Both the position numbers and the translations under genes were made by a program. This document shows positions 1 through 9,629 of a stretch of DNA of 64,000 nt, in pieces. Every line of letters begins with the position of its first letter. Positions within the stretch are counted from its first letter, which is position 1. The stretch lies in NCBI GenBank assembly GCA_022695795.1, contig MU404062.1, positions 434,001-498,000 of the forward strand, in the 5' to 3' direction. Under the pieces are notes generated by a model. The model saw nothing but the letters and a program-made list of their open reading frames with translations. It did no database searches and was not told the origin of the DNA. The stretch is from Biscogniauxia marginata. Its lineage: Eukaryota > Ascomycota > Sordariomycetes > Xylariales > Xylariaceae.

Positions 1-560
1 TAGATACCTCCAGATAGGGGTCTGTCGGCAGGAAAAACAGAGGTATGCTGGATAAGGGCCTTCACGCAGGGCGTCTTGGAGGCCACCAGCCAACGATAGC
101 GGTGATCGTATCAGTGCTGGTACATGTAGATTTACAAACGTGGTATGGGTGAACGCGGTAGGTAGACTTATCAGTACGTACCTAGCAACCAGAACAAAGA
201 AGAGACCAGAGTCTAGTACATTACCTACCCAGGTACGTACCCCATGCACTATAGGGTGGCATATATGCCCAAATAATACGCAGATTTCCCAACAGCCGGC
301 AGCCAGGTCGGGTCCCCTCCAAGAGAGTGGCTCACCTGGTAACATGCCTCAGAAACGACCGGATTACCCTGGGTTCGAACCCGGGCACGAGTGCTCATGA
401 ACCACACCAAACAGGGCCCGCAGTCCCCGGAAGGGTTCCGGAAGGGGTGTCGCAAACTAAGTACCTACAGGGGGCGCAGTAGCTATGGACGCTGAAAAGA
501 TCTATAGGCTGGGCCTAGAAGACCAACGACGGGGACCGGGGACCGGGGATCGTAGTTGAG
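1..560. other. gene-free left edge
   Basis: I see no supportable gene here. The open frames are short and carry no recognisable motif. A tRNA-like A-box and B-box pair near 325-385 does not fold into a tRNA and is discussed among the rejected items. Several TAGGTA/TACCTA words typical of this window's intergenic DNA occur (for example around 161-185 and 228-240). Confidence 0.6.
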
Positions 561-880
561 TTTTCTTTTTGCTTCTTCTTCCTTAATAAAATTCGACTTT
601 TCTTATCCTTTTTTTTTTTTTTTAATTTTTTTTTTTAATTTTAACATTTATATTATTTTCGGTTTTAAATTAATTATTAATTATTATTTTAATTATTAAT
701 TATATATTTAAAAATATTTTAATAATTATTATAATGATTTTTAATTTTAAAAAAAATTAAGGTATATATATATTAAATGTTTTTAAAGTTTTATTAACGT
801 TAAACTAAATAATAAAACGTTTTATTATTAATATATTACATATTAACCACGTTATTAATTAACTCCTTGGCTTTTCCAGT
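560..880. repeat. extreme A/T tract (RIP-like relic DNA)
   Basis: About 300 bp is almost entirely A and T, with long T runs near 610-640 and TTAATTATTAATTA-type strings. This contrasts sharply with flanks near 50% GC. In filamentous ascomycetes such blocks are usually remnants of repeats hit by C-to-T repeat-induced point mutation. That origin is inferred: no coding remnant or terminal repeat of a transposon survives here. Confidence 0.6.
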
Positions 881-1444
881 GCTAAGTTAAATCGAGCTAA
901 TTAACCTCACATTTCACCCTCTCAGCCGCACTATATATGTAAGCCGCTTAGATCTTGTCATAAACTGTCTCACAATGTTAATCAAGGAGGAATTAATGTC
1001 TAGTTAGACGTTGAGAACATAGCAGAAGATTGGCAGGACGAAGAGTCTACCAAGGAACCGTGTCCTCATACATATTCCGAGCTCTCGCTCCTTTTCACCA
1101 TCTCATCTCCTAAATGATTGTGATAGTTTCTCTCACAGAACTGGATGACTTGACATATCAAGTAAACCGATTGGAATTAGAACAAAAATATGAAAGGAGG
1201 CCATTTGAACCCCCTGCCATCTGATAAATAATCCGCGGTCATATTTTTCATAGCCCTACCCAGCTGGTGGCTCTGGATAGAATAATGAGCCAAAAGATTT
1301 AGCTCCAAGGTACAATTCTTCGATTTATTCCGATATTTTTAACTAATGATTATTTTTTAAAGGGTATCTAGCAGAGTTGTAAGGACCATCAGCATGTCCA
1401 CTTGGACAGGAACTAGAGGTCAAGACAGAAGGTAAAGTAGAAAA
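881..1444. other. degenerate region before the Nudix-like relic
   Basis: No intact gene is visible. A short open stretch at about 1138-1221 on the plus strand reads like a charged helical peptide (ELDDLTYQVNRLELEQ and onward) before a stop. It may be an upstream remnant of the same decayed gene as the next feature, since both lie on one strand within 300 bp. Confidence 0.4.
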
Positions 1445-1798
1445 ATGCCAAAAAAATTAATTTTATTCCATAATGAAAATACCAGGTGGGTGCTGGCTAG
1501 GGGAAAAGGTAGCATGAAAGACGGAAACAAGTATGAAGCCCTCAGATTAGCTCTCAGGTTCTCATTGGCAACCATTCCCTCACTCCGGCCCAGAGCGAAG
1601 GCTAAGGGGGAGTTCGTTCAGGCTGTCTGCAAATTTGGCTTTTTGGATACCTTGGTCATCACCGGGCAAACTTGTTTTCCGCATCACTGCTGTCGCAGTA
1701 CGGGTAGTAGAAGAGGTCGGAGGCGCCTCAAGAAATATAGAATCACCATGGTCACTCGACCAGGCGGTTCCGCAGCATCCCTGAGCAGCTCCGATTGA
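1445..1798 (+). pseudogene. possible Nudix-hydrolase-like relic
   Basis: The 117-codon frame begins with a stretch (LILFHNENTRWVLARGKG, then a segment ending EALRLALR) that resembles the strand-loop-helix opening of fungal Nudix hydrolases. Those usually read like ILF-x-WVLPKGR followed by a REAxEETG-type box. The helix position is recognisable, but the metal-binding glutamates of the Nudix box are replaced by Leu, Arg and Phe. The downstream part does not resemble the family. An A/T-only block lies 600 bp upstream. I infer a decayed copy rather than an active enzyme. The similarity is weak, and it could be a chance open frame. Confidence 0.3.
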
Positions 1799-2949
1799 AA
1801 ACTATATGAACAGATCATTGAATGTAAAAAGATCATTCTCGTTGTGCTGAGTGTCGTCATCGCTGCGGGTGGCACGAAAGCCCAATGCAGCAGAACACGG
1901 ATGGTGGAGCTGCTGCGGCGATATTTGCTTGAGGCTCGCCCGAACCCGAACCGGGGTCACACGTCGTGTGACCCCTGCCTTGCTCTGATCTCTGTTCTTT
2001 GAATCTCGTCATGCGCCGTGAACCAGAAGGTTCAGGGCTCCAAGCTCTTTTAAGATGTTTTTCGTCACCGCAAGGCTGCGAGCAGAGTCATATAAGGATA
2101 GATACCCATCTCTTAGATAGTAGAGATAAGTGATGCGACCTTGCATCTGCCGCTGGGAAGTTTTATATGACAAGCATCCTAGCCTTAACGATTCCTTGAG
2201 CCAGGGGTGAGGCATATTGAATGCAAGACAGACGCAGCAGGATGCAGTGTAACGAAGTCGCCGGATGGGAAAACGGGACTCGAAGATCGATCGAGTGGGA
2301 TGTTACGATGTTGTCACTTGACATGAACTAGATAGACGGCGGCTTGTTAGAGAAGAATGCGATGGGCCCAAGATATAGACTGGTTGCAACTGTCTGGGCA
2401 GGGCTGCATAGATGTCCAGAAGGCCGCGACCGTTTCCTAGCAACTGGCCGCTGGGGAGGTCCAAAGTGAGCTTATAGCATCTTAGGACCCTGTCACCATC
2501 CCGGATAGCGTCCTGCAGCACGAGCGGTAGGTTCCGGAGGTTAGCTCAAATAGCTGGGGTTTCCATAGAGAGCGAGTATGACAGTTCCATCAAATATTTA
2601 GGCATTCGGCGGCCAAAAATGAGAAAGAAGACGAGATGTCGCTGGGTTGTAAGGATGTTGTAATGGGAAGGGAATGACGGAAAGGTTGGACGCGTTAACA
2701 CCCACAGCTTTCCGAGTAGGCGCGTTACCCAACCAATCATTCCCTGATTAGTCAACCTTTATCCACATGTGTCCACTTTATTTTGCGAGTATGACGAGGC
2801 TGAGGAACCTTATTTTCCACCTCTTCCTCGCCCAACCTCGACGGCCCTTTTCCGAAGTAAACGGCACATTCCCTCTTTCTCTCCACCGTGCCTCTTCTCA
2901 CCGTTTCGACAGAGAGAGATACAGGCCCGGCAAGGGAACACCAGTCAAG
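1799..2949. other. gene-free stretch and ISY1 upstream region
   Basis: No supportable gene is present. Small minus-strand frames at 2009-2755 have no motif, no matching splice signals and no composition shift. The last 200 bp before 2950 are rich in C and T, as in fungal promoters and 5' leaders. Confidence 0.5.
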
Positions 2950-3839
2950 ATGGTAAGCAAAAAAACCCCCCCCCAAAAAACCCCCCCAAAAAAACCCACC
3001 ACTGCTTCAGCCAGCAATCCGTATTGTCAACAACTAACTAACTTACCCTCTCTCTCTCTCTCTCTGGCTAGGCGCGAAACTCGGAGAAAGCCCAGTCGAT
3101 GCTGTTCCGGTTCCGGGAGGCGCAGGCGGCGGACCTGGGGATCATCGACGCGGGGCGGGCGCGGCGGCCGAAGGTGATCACGGAGGTGGACTCGATCCCG
3201 TCGTGCGAGAAGTGGCGCGGGCAGACGCTGAAGGAGATCAGCCGCAAGGTGTCCAAGATCCAGGACCCGGCGCTCAGCGACTACCAGATCCGCGACCTCA
3301 ACGACGAGATCAACAAGCTGATGCGCGAGAAGCACATGTGGGAGGTGCAGATCCGCAACCTAGGCGGGCCCAACTACATGCGCGGCGGCGGCCCGGGCGG
3401 CGGCAAGGTCTACGACGAGCAGGGGCGCGAGATCCCCGGCGGCGGCAAGGGGTACCGCTACTTCGGGCGCGCGCGCGACCTGCCCGGCGTCAAGGAGATG
3501 TTCGAGGCCGCGGCCGCCGCCGCCCGGCAGCGCGACGAGAAGCCGCTCGAGGCCCGCGAGGACCTGCGCAAGGCCGTCGACGCCAAGTACTACGGCTACG
3601 CGCCCGATGAAGAGGACGAGGCGCTGCTGCGGCACGAGGCCGCGAAGGAGAAGGAGGCCTTCGCGGCCCTGCTCAGGCAGGCCGGGGGCAAGGACGCCGC
3701 TGCGGCGACGCCGCCGGGCTGGGAGCCGCTGCCCGGGGACGCCGGGGACGGGCGCGCCTGGGAGCTGCCGACGCTGGAGGAGGTGCAGCAGGAGCTCATG
3801 GAGAGGAGGCGGCGGAAGCTGCTCGATCAGATCCAGTAG
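2950..3839 (+). CDS. ISY1: pre-mRNA-splicing factor ISY1
   Basis: The product is the NineTeen-complex (Prp19-associated) spliceosomal protein Isy1, a nuclear factor acting around the catalytic steps of splicing. Exons are 2950-2952 and 3072-3839, giving 256 residues. The coding part of exon 1 is only the ATG. The donor GTAAGC follows it directly, and a C/A-rich then CT-repeat intron of 119 nt ends in GGCTAG. The mature protein starts MARNSEKAQSMLFRFREAQ, the conserved Isy1 N terminus, followed by the EKWRGQTLKEISRKVSKIQD and DLNDEINKLMREK helices. A Gly-rich linker near residue 145 and an acidic/charged C terminus ending in RRRRKLLDQIQ complete it. Exon 2 is very GC-rich. An internal in-frame ATG at 3099 would cut off the family N terminus, so the spliced start is preferred. 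Confidence 0.93.
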
Positions 3840-4531
3840 CCTCGCGCCCGCGTCCCTTTCTATTTCCTCCCGACCTCGGACCTCTCTCTTCCTCTCTCGA
3901 TCAGTATCGTCTACATCACTTCAACAGTGCGGTCGGCGGTTCCTGTATTATCCACGAGAATACTATGTCAGGTATGAAGAGAGCAAACGGTTGGAGGGGT
4001 CGAGTAAGCGAAGAAGTTGCCAAATCAATAGTTGAATAAAGCATGAGAACTGAGGTCTCATAATAACGAGCCTAGTTCGGGCGGTAGGGGTTGGTAATGT
4101 TGCATCAAAACTGAGGATATCGTAGGCTATGACCGTGTCCTCCGAGAGGTCTACCACCCTAAATAGTCGCAGTAGTATGTGGCCGACAGGACCAGGGTAG
4201 CTAGCATATAAGGGCTTGTGGCGTTACATGGCGCAGGGGTGTTTGAATTTATGAGTGTACGGAAAATCGGAGGCTTGACAATTTGATAGACCAGGAATGA
4301 AATGGTTATTGGCTTTATTAATTATACTAGCCGCAAAATCTTGAAATACCTTCCAAGCCCCAATAGTTCTGAATTCGATCTGATCAAACTGTCCCCATGA
4401 TATCAACATAGATAAAAATACCTTATCCCAAACCCAAAATCCCACCCATGTTTCCCAGATTCTAATTGTAACGACAGACAAACTCAGATCTAAAGTAACC
4501 TACTATAGGACGCCTTTACGTTCCCAACTGC
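3840..4531. other. convergent intergenic region
   Basis: This is the shared 3' region between ISY1 (+) and the metallophosphoesterase gene (-). A minus-strand open stretch at 4224-4481 has no ATG-led start that fits and no motif I recognise. I see no gene. Confidence 0.6.
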
Positions 4532-6410
4532 TCAACAGTTGTCCTTCCAGTTCTTCTTAACCCAACCCTCGATCACATCCGTCAAGGTCTTGTCGACGTA
4601 AACCTTGACGTCATCATTACTATAATCCCCGCCGCTGAACTTGAGTGCCATGATAATCCACGGCTGGACGAAATCTATGAAGACTAGATCTACCGTCTCT
4701 GGCTCCTTGGCTTCTGGAAACGCGATCTGGGCCTGAATGCAGTTCGGTACCTCGAAAAAGTCGATAGGCGAGTGGACGGCATCATCACCATCCTCACCTA
4801 GGTCGTCCTTTGTCGTGTAGCCGCCGACTAGGTCCGGCTCCTGTTCGCCACCAAGTGGCTTTTGGTCCCCACTCTCAAGTATCCGTGGAAGGGGCTCCTC
4901 TACGAAGGACTTAGCACCAGGCGAGAAGCCCGGAATCATTTGCTCCGGGATCGTCAGGTATCTAGTGTCCAGAGTAGATCCAAACACTGGGCCTCCACTA
5001 TTGAGTAACTGGATGACCTTGCTAGCGACAGCATAAGGAACATCAGGAATATAGTTGAACTTGCTAGTAAAGGGGGAGATAAGATACGTCGAGTCCTTCG
5101 TAAAGGGGCCTTCGAAGATGTCGAATCGCATGGCGCCTGTATTCACGATGGCCAGCTTTGGCTTATCTGCCCTCTCCTCGTTGACCACGGCCTGGGGAAT
5201 GACTTGCTCTTCGAGCCAAGTGAATATGCTCGAGTTGCTGGGATATTCGGCTCGATTCACCCAAAGGTCCTGAGGGGCGCAGCCGTAGGTATAATCAAGA
5301 TTTAGTGCCTTTCGGGCCTCAGCAATCTTCTTGGTTACATTGCGGCCGTGCTCGGTAGGAAAAGTAGTTTCGTTCAACCCAGTATGGTAGTACAATCCGA
5401 GAAGGTTGTTGTCGATATAACGTCTCTTGAACGACACAGTTGCCTCGGTCGAGACTCCACCATTGTTTTTCTTCTTAATGCCATCAACAGACATCCACCC
5501 GATCGTCTCGAAGTAGCGGCCACTAGCGATCGCGAATGCTTGGTCGTCGAACTTCCGAGTATCTCGCACATGGGCATGGCCACCGAAGAATGCGATAGGC
5601 GTATACCAGTTCTGATCTCTGATCACCTTGAAAATCTGTTCAAACTCTTTCATTCGAAGTCCGACATGGCCGACTACCAGAAACAGATCAGGCTTTTCTC
5701 TGATGGCCTTCTGGAACCACTCTTCCTTTAAAGTCTCCTCGACGGGTTGTACAACACTGTTGTTTGCGCTCCTTTCGAAGTTGAAGATGAAGCCTAGCGC
5801 AACGACATTGTACCCCTGGTTCTTCGTCTTAAACTTGATGTACCGTTGTGCTTGTGGTATCTGGTCGCCGGTTTGGGGCTCTATGTAGTCTAGGTTCGAT
5901 GCGATGTAGGACTTCTTGAAGTTTGGAACAGTAATGTTGTGCTCTCGAGCAACAGTGTCGTCTTGGTAAAGCTCGTGGTTTCCCGTACAAATTGCATCGA
6001 TCGACTGCTCGCGGAAGATATCGTAGGTATACTGGCCCTTTGGGTTGGACCCATCGTAGAGGCCATTTCCTTCTACTCGATCGCCGGTATCTATCACAAG
6101 CAGGTCTACGCCCTTCTCATCTGCCTTCCGTCGCATATGGTCCGCGAAGGAAATATAATCGCCAAAGTCAGCCGAATACTGGGCTCTACACAAAGATCAT
6201 TAGTTGCCATCTAGCAGATGCATAACCAGTGTCGGCTTACTCTTGTAGATGACCGCCAAGCCATCCATGGATATCTGTCGTATGTAGGAAGTTGATCTGT
6301 CCCCAGTCGAGATCGCGCATCGGAGCCGCGACAGGAGCTGGAGCACTGGGTTGGGCTCCTCTGGCGAAAGCCGCCAGACAGGAGGCGGCTATGGCAGCTT
6401 CCGCAATCAT
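4532..6410 (-). CDS. secreted metallophosphoesterase / 5'-nucleotidase-like protein (YHR202W type)
   Basis: This calcineurin-like phosphoesterase probably hydrolyses phosphate esters or nucleotides outside the cytosol. Exons are 6241-6410 and 4532-6185, giving 607 residues. The 55-nt intron has a GTAAGC donor and a TAG acceptor. The start chosen (6410) puts an Ala-rich hydrophobic signal-like segment first. An upstream in-frame ATG at 6452 would add 14 residues and bury it. The metal-site motifs appear in order: TTDIHGW (about residues 44-50), [10 protein letters not shown] (89-98), GNHELY (about 122), VVGHVG and GGHAHVRD. The C-terminal half is the nucleotidase-type extension. Substrate is unknown. 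Relatives in yeast are thought to be vacuolar or secreted. It shares a 416-bp upstream region with the GatA gene. Confidence 0.88.
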
Positions 6411-6826
6411 GGTGAATGACGACGCGTTGTAATCAAAGATGTATCTTGACACCTCGAGCCATCGAATCGAGGATGATATAGGGATGGATATAGGGATGGA
6501 GACAGATGATTAACAGGCAGCGTTTGAGAATGAGTTGGTCGGTGGAGAGCTCGGTCTGGTCGCTGCAGCTCCCAGCCAAATAAGGGAGGGTCTGACTCCG
6601 GGTACCTGCCAAGAGTTGCGTCACAGGAGCGCATATGCAGCAAGATGCGACAGATATGCTGATAACGATAACGGGAGTTGATATCGCTTTATCGATAACC
6701 GAGACGCTAATACGAGTGTGTGGTCCAAGCTCCTGACGAAGCAACCGCCAAAATTCGAGTACGATGAATTACAAACAAGCCCTACCTACGAACAAAATAA
6801 TCTATAAACCTGAATGATAGGGCTAC
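6411..6826. promoter_or_regulatory. divergent promoter region, phosphoesterase / GatA
   Basis: The 416 bp between two diverging start codons contain a cluster of GATA-type sites at 6659-6698: TGATAAC, GATAAC and the palindrome TTATCGATAA. In filamentous fungi WGATAR sites bind GATA factors such as nitrogen regulators. Use here is inferred from motif clustering only. Confidence 0.45.
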
Positions 6827-8510
6827 ATGTCTACACATGTCAGGCATAGCCATATTCGAGCCGCCCAGAAGGGTATATTAACCCGATGGAGGGCTGGCAT
6901 CACGCACCGCCGCTCTCTTCATCAAGAGGTGTCAGCCGGACGCTCAGGTGCTGGTGCTGGTGCAGATCATGAATGTATGTCATTGCCCAGTGTAGCAAGC
7001 AGCTCATTATTAGTGATCCAGAAAACTCGCTAATCAAGGAGAAGCCTTTAGAGGTGAGGGATTACCTTCTCGTGCGACTCGTCTAGCCGTAAAGGATAAT
7101 ATTGCTGTCAAGGGCTTTCCGACAACATGTGCATCCAATATTCTGGCGGGGAACGAGATCCCCTTCGACGCCACCATTGTCACGCAACTACGGCGACAGG
7201 GCCTGGATGTAGTGGCAAAGACTGGCATGGACGAATTCGGCATGGGCACGCACTCGACCACCTCTGCCTTTGAAACTATCCACAACGTGCCGCCGCTTGA
7301 GAAGTATTCCGCGGGTGGAAGCTCGGGAGGGAGTGCGGTCGCCGTGCGGGCAGGACAAGCTGACCTTGCGCTTGGTACTGATACCGGCGGATCTGTACGT
7401 ATGCCAGCTGCATACACGGGCACCGTCGGATTTAAGCCTTCGTACGGCATGTTATCTCGATGGGGCGTGGTACCGTATGCCAACTCGCTAGACACAGTTG
7501 GACTTTTCGCAAGGACAGTGGGAACGATTAGCACGGTAATTATTGGGCGAGGCCTGTATAAGGAACATGATCCAAGAGACCCGACATCTCTGCCGACCTC
7601 TGTACGCGAGAGGTGTACTGCGCAGAGGGAAGGATATGACTCTTTCGGTCCACCGTTAGATACTACTCTGCAAGGTTTAACATTCGGTATCCCATTGGAG
7701 TACAATGTTGAAGAACTTGATCCGCGCATACGCCAAGGATGGCTGGCAGCCGCCGAGAAGATTCAAAGTCTTGGGGCCCGTGTTATCCCTGTGTCGCTTC
7801 CTATGACGAAAAACGCATTATCTGCCTATTATGTGATTGCCCCTGCAGAAGCCGCATCCAACCTTTCGAAATACGATGGTATTCGTTATGGCCGCCGGGA
7901 CTCCCAGGGCACTAGCGACAGCCTCGACGGCATCTTGTATGCGCGGACCAGAGGTTCCGGGTTCGGGGCCGAAGTCAAACGTCGTATACTACTGGGCTCA
8001 TACACTCTGAGTTCTGAGGCCATAGACAACTACTTCATACAGGCCCAGAAAGTCCGTCGGCTAGTAAGAAGAGACTTCGATAGAGTATTCAAGCTAGAGA
8101 ATCCCCTCCAAGATCAGCAGGCATTCGACCTCAGCGACCTGGATGACTCTGTCACTCTTGAGAACAAGTTAGGACCAGCACAAGTTGACTTCCTTCTTTG
8201 CCCTACAGCGCCGACCACACCGCCCCTGCTCGAGACAGTCTTGAATCAGACGCCTCTTGATTCTTACATGAACGATGTCTTCACGGTCCCTGCCAGTCTC
8301 GCAGGACTCCCCACGATCAGTATCCCGATGGATATCCCAGTCAATCAGAGCTCAGAGGAGGAAAGACTACTTGATTTTGGAGGCTTGCAGCTCATCGGGC
8401 AGTATTGGGACGATGCACGGGTGCTTTCTGTTGCCGATAGGCTATCGGGTCACGTCTCTCAGCGTATGGGCGATGATATTCGTACGCTTGGTACATCGCA
8501 GTACCAATAA
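6827..8510 (+). CDS. HER2: mitochondrial glutamyl-tRNA(Gln) amidotransferase subunit A (GatA/HER2)
   Basis: This amidase-signature subunit of the mitochondrial GatFAB-type amidotransferase releases ammonia from glutamine to convert Glu-tRNA(Gln) into Gln-tRNA(Gln). The amidase core is clear from about 7060 onward: LAVKDNIAV supplies the catalytic Lys (about residue 63), GGSSGGSAVAV the cis-Ser, and TDTGGSVRMPA the nucleophilic Ser (about residue 163). GFKPSYGMLSRWGVVPYANS is the typical GatA signature. My model is exon 1 at 6827-6974, an intron at 6975-7053 (GTATGT donor, GCTAATC branch) and exon 2 at 7054-8510, giving 534 residues. Exon 1 is Arg/His-rich and almost free of acids, which suits a mitochondrial presequence. 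The N terminus lacks the usual family residues before the catalytic Lys, so the first exon is uncertain while the rest is firm. Confidence 0.85.
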
Positions 8511-8789
8511 GGCCCGTAGATATGAGTATTCTCGTCATGTTAAACCTTATAGACAAAGTGAGCCGTTTATATGAGCGAACGAATCTGGAGTTGAAACCTC
8601 TTCTATACATTAGCTATACCCAATTAAATGACATAAAATCCACCTGTGCTTGATTTGCTTACCATTGACATTGGTTATATTTTAGAGACTGATTGCTTTC
8701 TTGTCTCCAGATCGAAGTGTCTCCCCTATAGACATTACAGTTAGGGCCCTGGGCTAGGTCGTAAATAAATTAATGAAGCCTCAGGACTC
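8511..8789. other. convergent intergenic region
   Basis: This short shared 3' region lies between GatA (+) and PRP38 (-). It holds no gene. Confidence 0.7.
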
Positions 8790-9629
8790 TCAACTGCTCT
8801 CCCTGCTTGACCTGTCGCTGCGATCTACATCCATTTTATCTCGTGACCGACCTCGTTCCCTCGAAGAAGAGTGTCCACTTGCACTAGATCTAGACCTAGA
8901 TCTAGACCATGTACGCCCCCTATCCGACTCCTCTTTAATCAGCCCTTCGTCATCGCTATCATCTCCCGCGCCACCCTTTTCGCTCTTCTTCACCTCATCC
9001 TCGTCCTCCTCCAGCAGATCCTCAATATCGCCGAGGGGGCTTATCCTGGGTTCCAAAACCTCCAGGTCCTCGAGGAGCTCGCGCTTCGGCATCTGCCAGA
9101 GGCTCGTCGCGCAGACGCGATCCTTGGCGAGCAGGTCGTCGACGAACTGGTCGACGAAGGTGAGGCTGGTGCCGGCGCGGCCCTTGCGGCGCAGCTTGCG
9201 CTTGTCCTCGAGGAAGGGCTCGAGGGTGCGGTAGACGTCCTCGGCGCGGCGCGTGAGGCGGACGTAGAAGCAGGCGAGCGCGCGCAGGTACTTGAACTTG
9301 TCGCCGCCGAAGCTGAGGTACTCGGCGAGCACGTCGTCGCCGGGCGCCAGCTGCAGCAGCTTGAAGGCGAGGCAGAGGAACGGCGTCGGCTTCTGCGACA
9401 CGCCGTACGTGCCGCCCACGAACGACACGTGGTCCACGACGCGGTCCACGACGTCCGCCTCGTTCACCCCGAAGCACTGCTCCTTCCAGAAGTAGCTGTC
9501 CACGATCCGCTCCCGCACCGCCTTCTCCATTATCGTCGCCGGGTTCAGTCCGTTCGGCGCCAGCGACACGTTGCTGCCCCGCTCGTCGAGGAAGCGCCGC
9601 TCGTCGGCGCGGTGGGTGTCGGACGGCAT
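8790..9629 (-). CDS. PRP38: pre-mRNA-splicing factor PRP38
   Basis: Prp38 is a U4/U6.U5 tri-snRNP-associated factor needed for spliceosome activation. The single open frame of 279 residues begins at the ATG at 9629. The Prp38 domain fills about residues 25-200, with conserved stretches NPATIMEKAVRERIVDSYFW, FVGGTYGVSQKPTPFLCL and FKYLRALACFYVRLT. An acidic hinge (DIEDLLEEDEDEVKK) leads to an RS/RD-rich tail of about 60 residues (RSRSRSSASGHSSSRERGRS), typical of the metazoan and filamentous-fungal PRP38A type. No intron is needed. The 5' 570 bp are much more GC-rich than the 3' tail. It is the second spliceosomal gene within 7 kb (with ISY1), probably by chance. Confidence 0.92.
   Translation of the reverse strand: MPSDTHRADERRFLDERGSNVSLAPNGLNPATIMEKAVRERIVDSYFWKEQCFGVNEADVVDRVVDHVSFVGGTYGVSQKPTPFLCLAFKLLQLAPGDDVLAEYLSFGGDKFKYLRALACFYVRLTRRAEDVYRTLEPFLEDKRKLRRKGRAGTSLTFVDQFVDDLLAKDRVCATSLWQMPKRELLEDLEVLEPRISPLGDIEDLLEEDEDEVKKSEKGGAGDDSDDEGLIKEESDRGRTWSRSRSRSSASGHSSSRERGRSRDKMDVDRSDRSSRESS

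Noticed and set aside
310..400. tRNA-like A-box (TGGCTCACCTGG) and B-box (GGTTCGAACCC)
   Set aside because: Acceptor ends do not pair, the T-stem has a central mismatch and no anticodon stem forms on either strand. At most it is a decayed tRNA-derived fragment.
4224..4481. 85-codon minus-strand frame after the phosphoesterase gene
   Set aside because: It has a non-ATG start, no motif and no intron linking it to the upstream gene.
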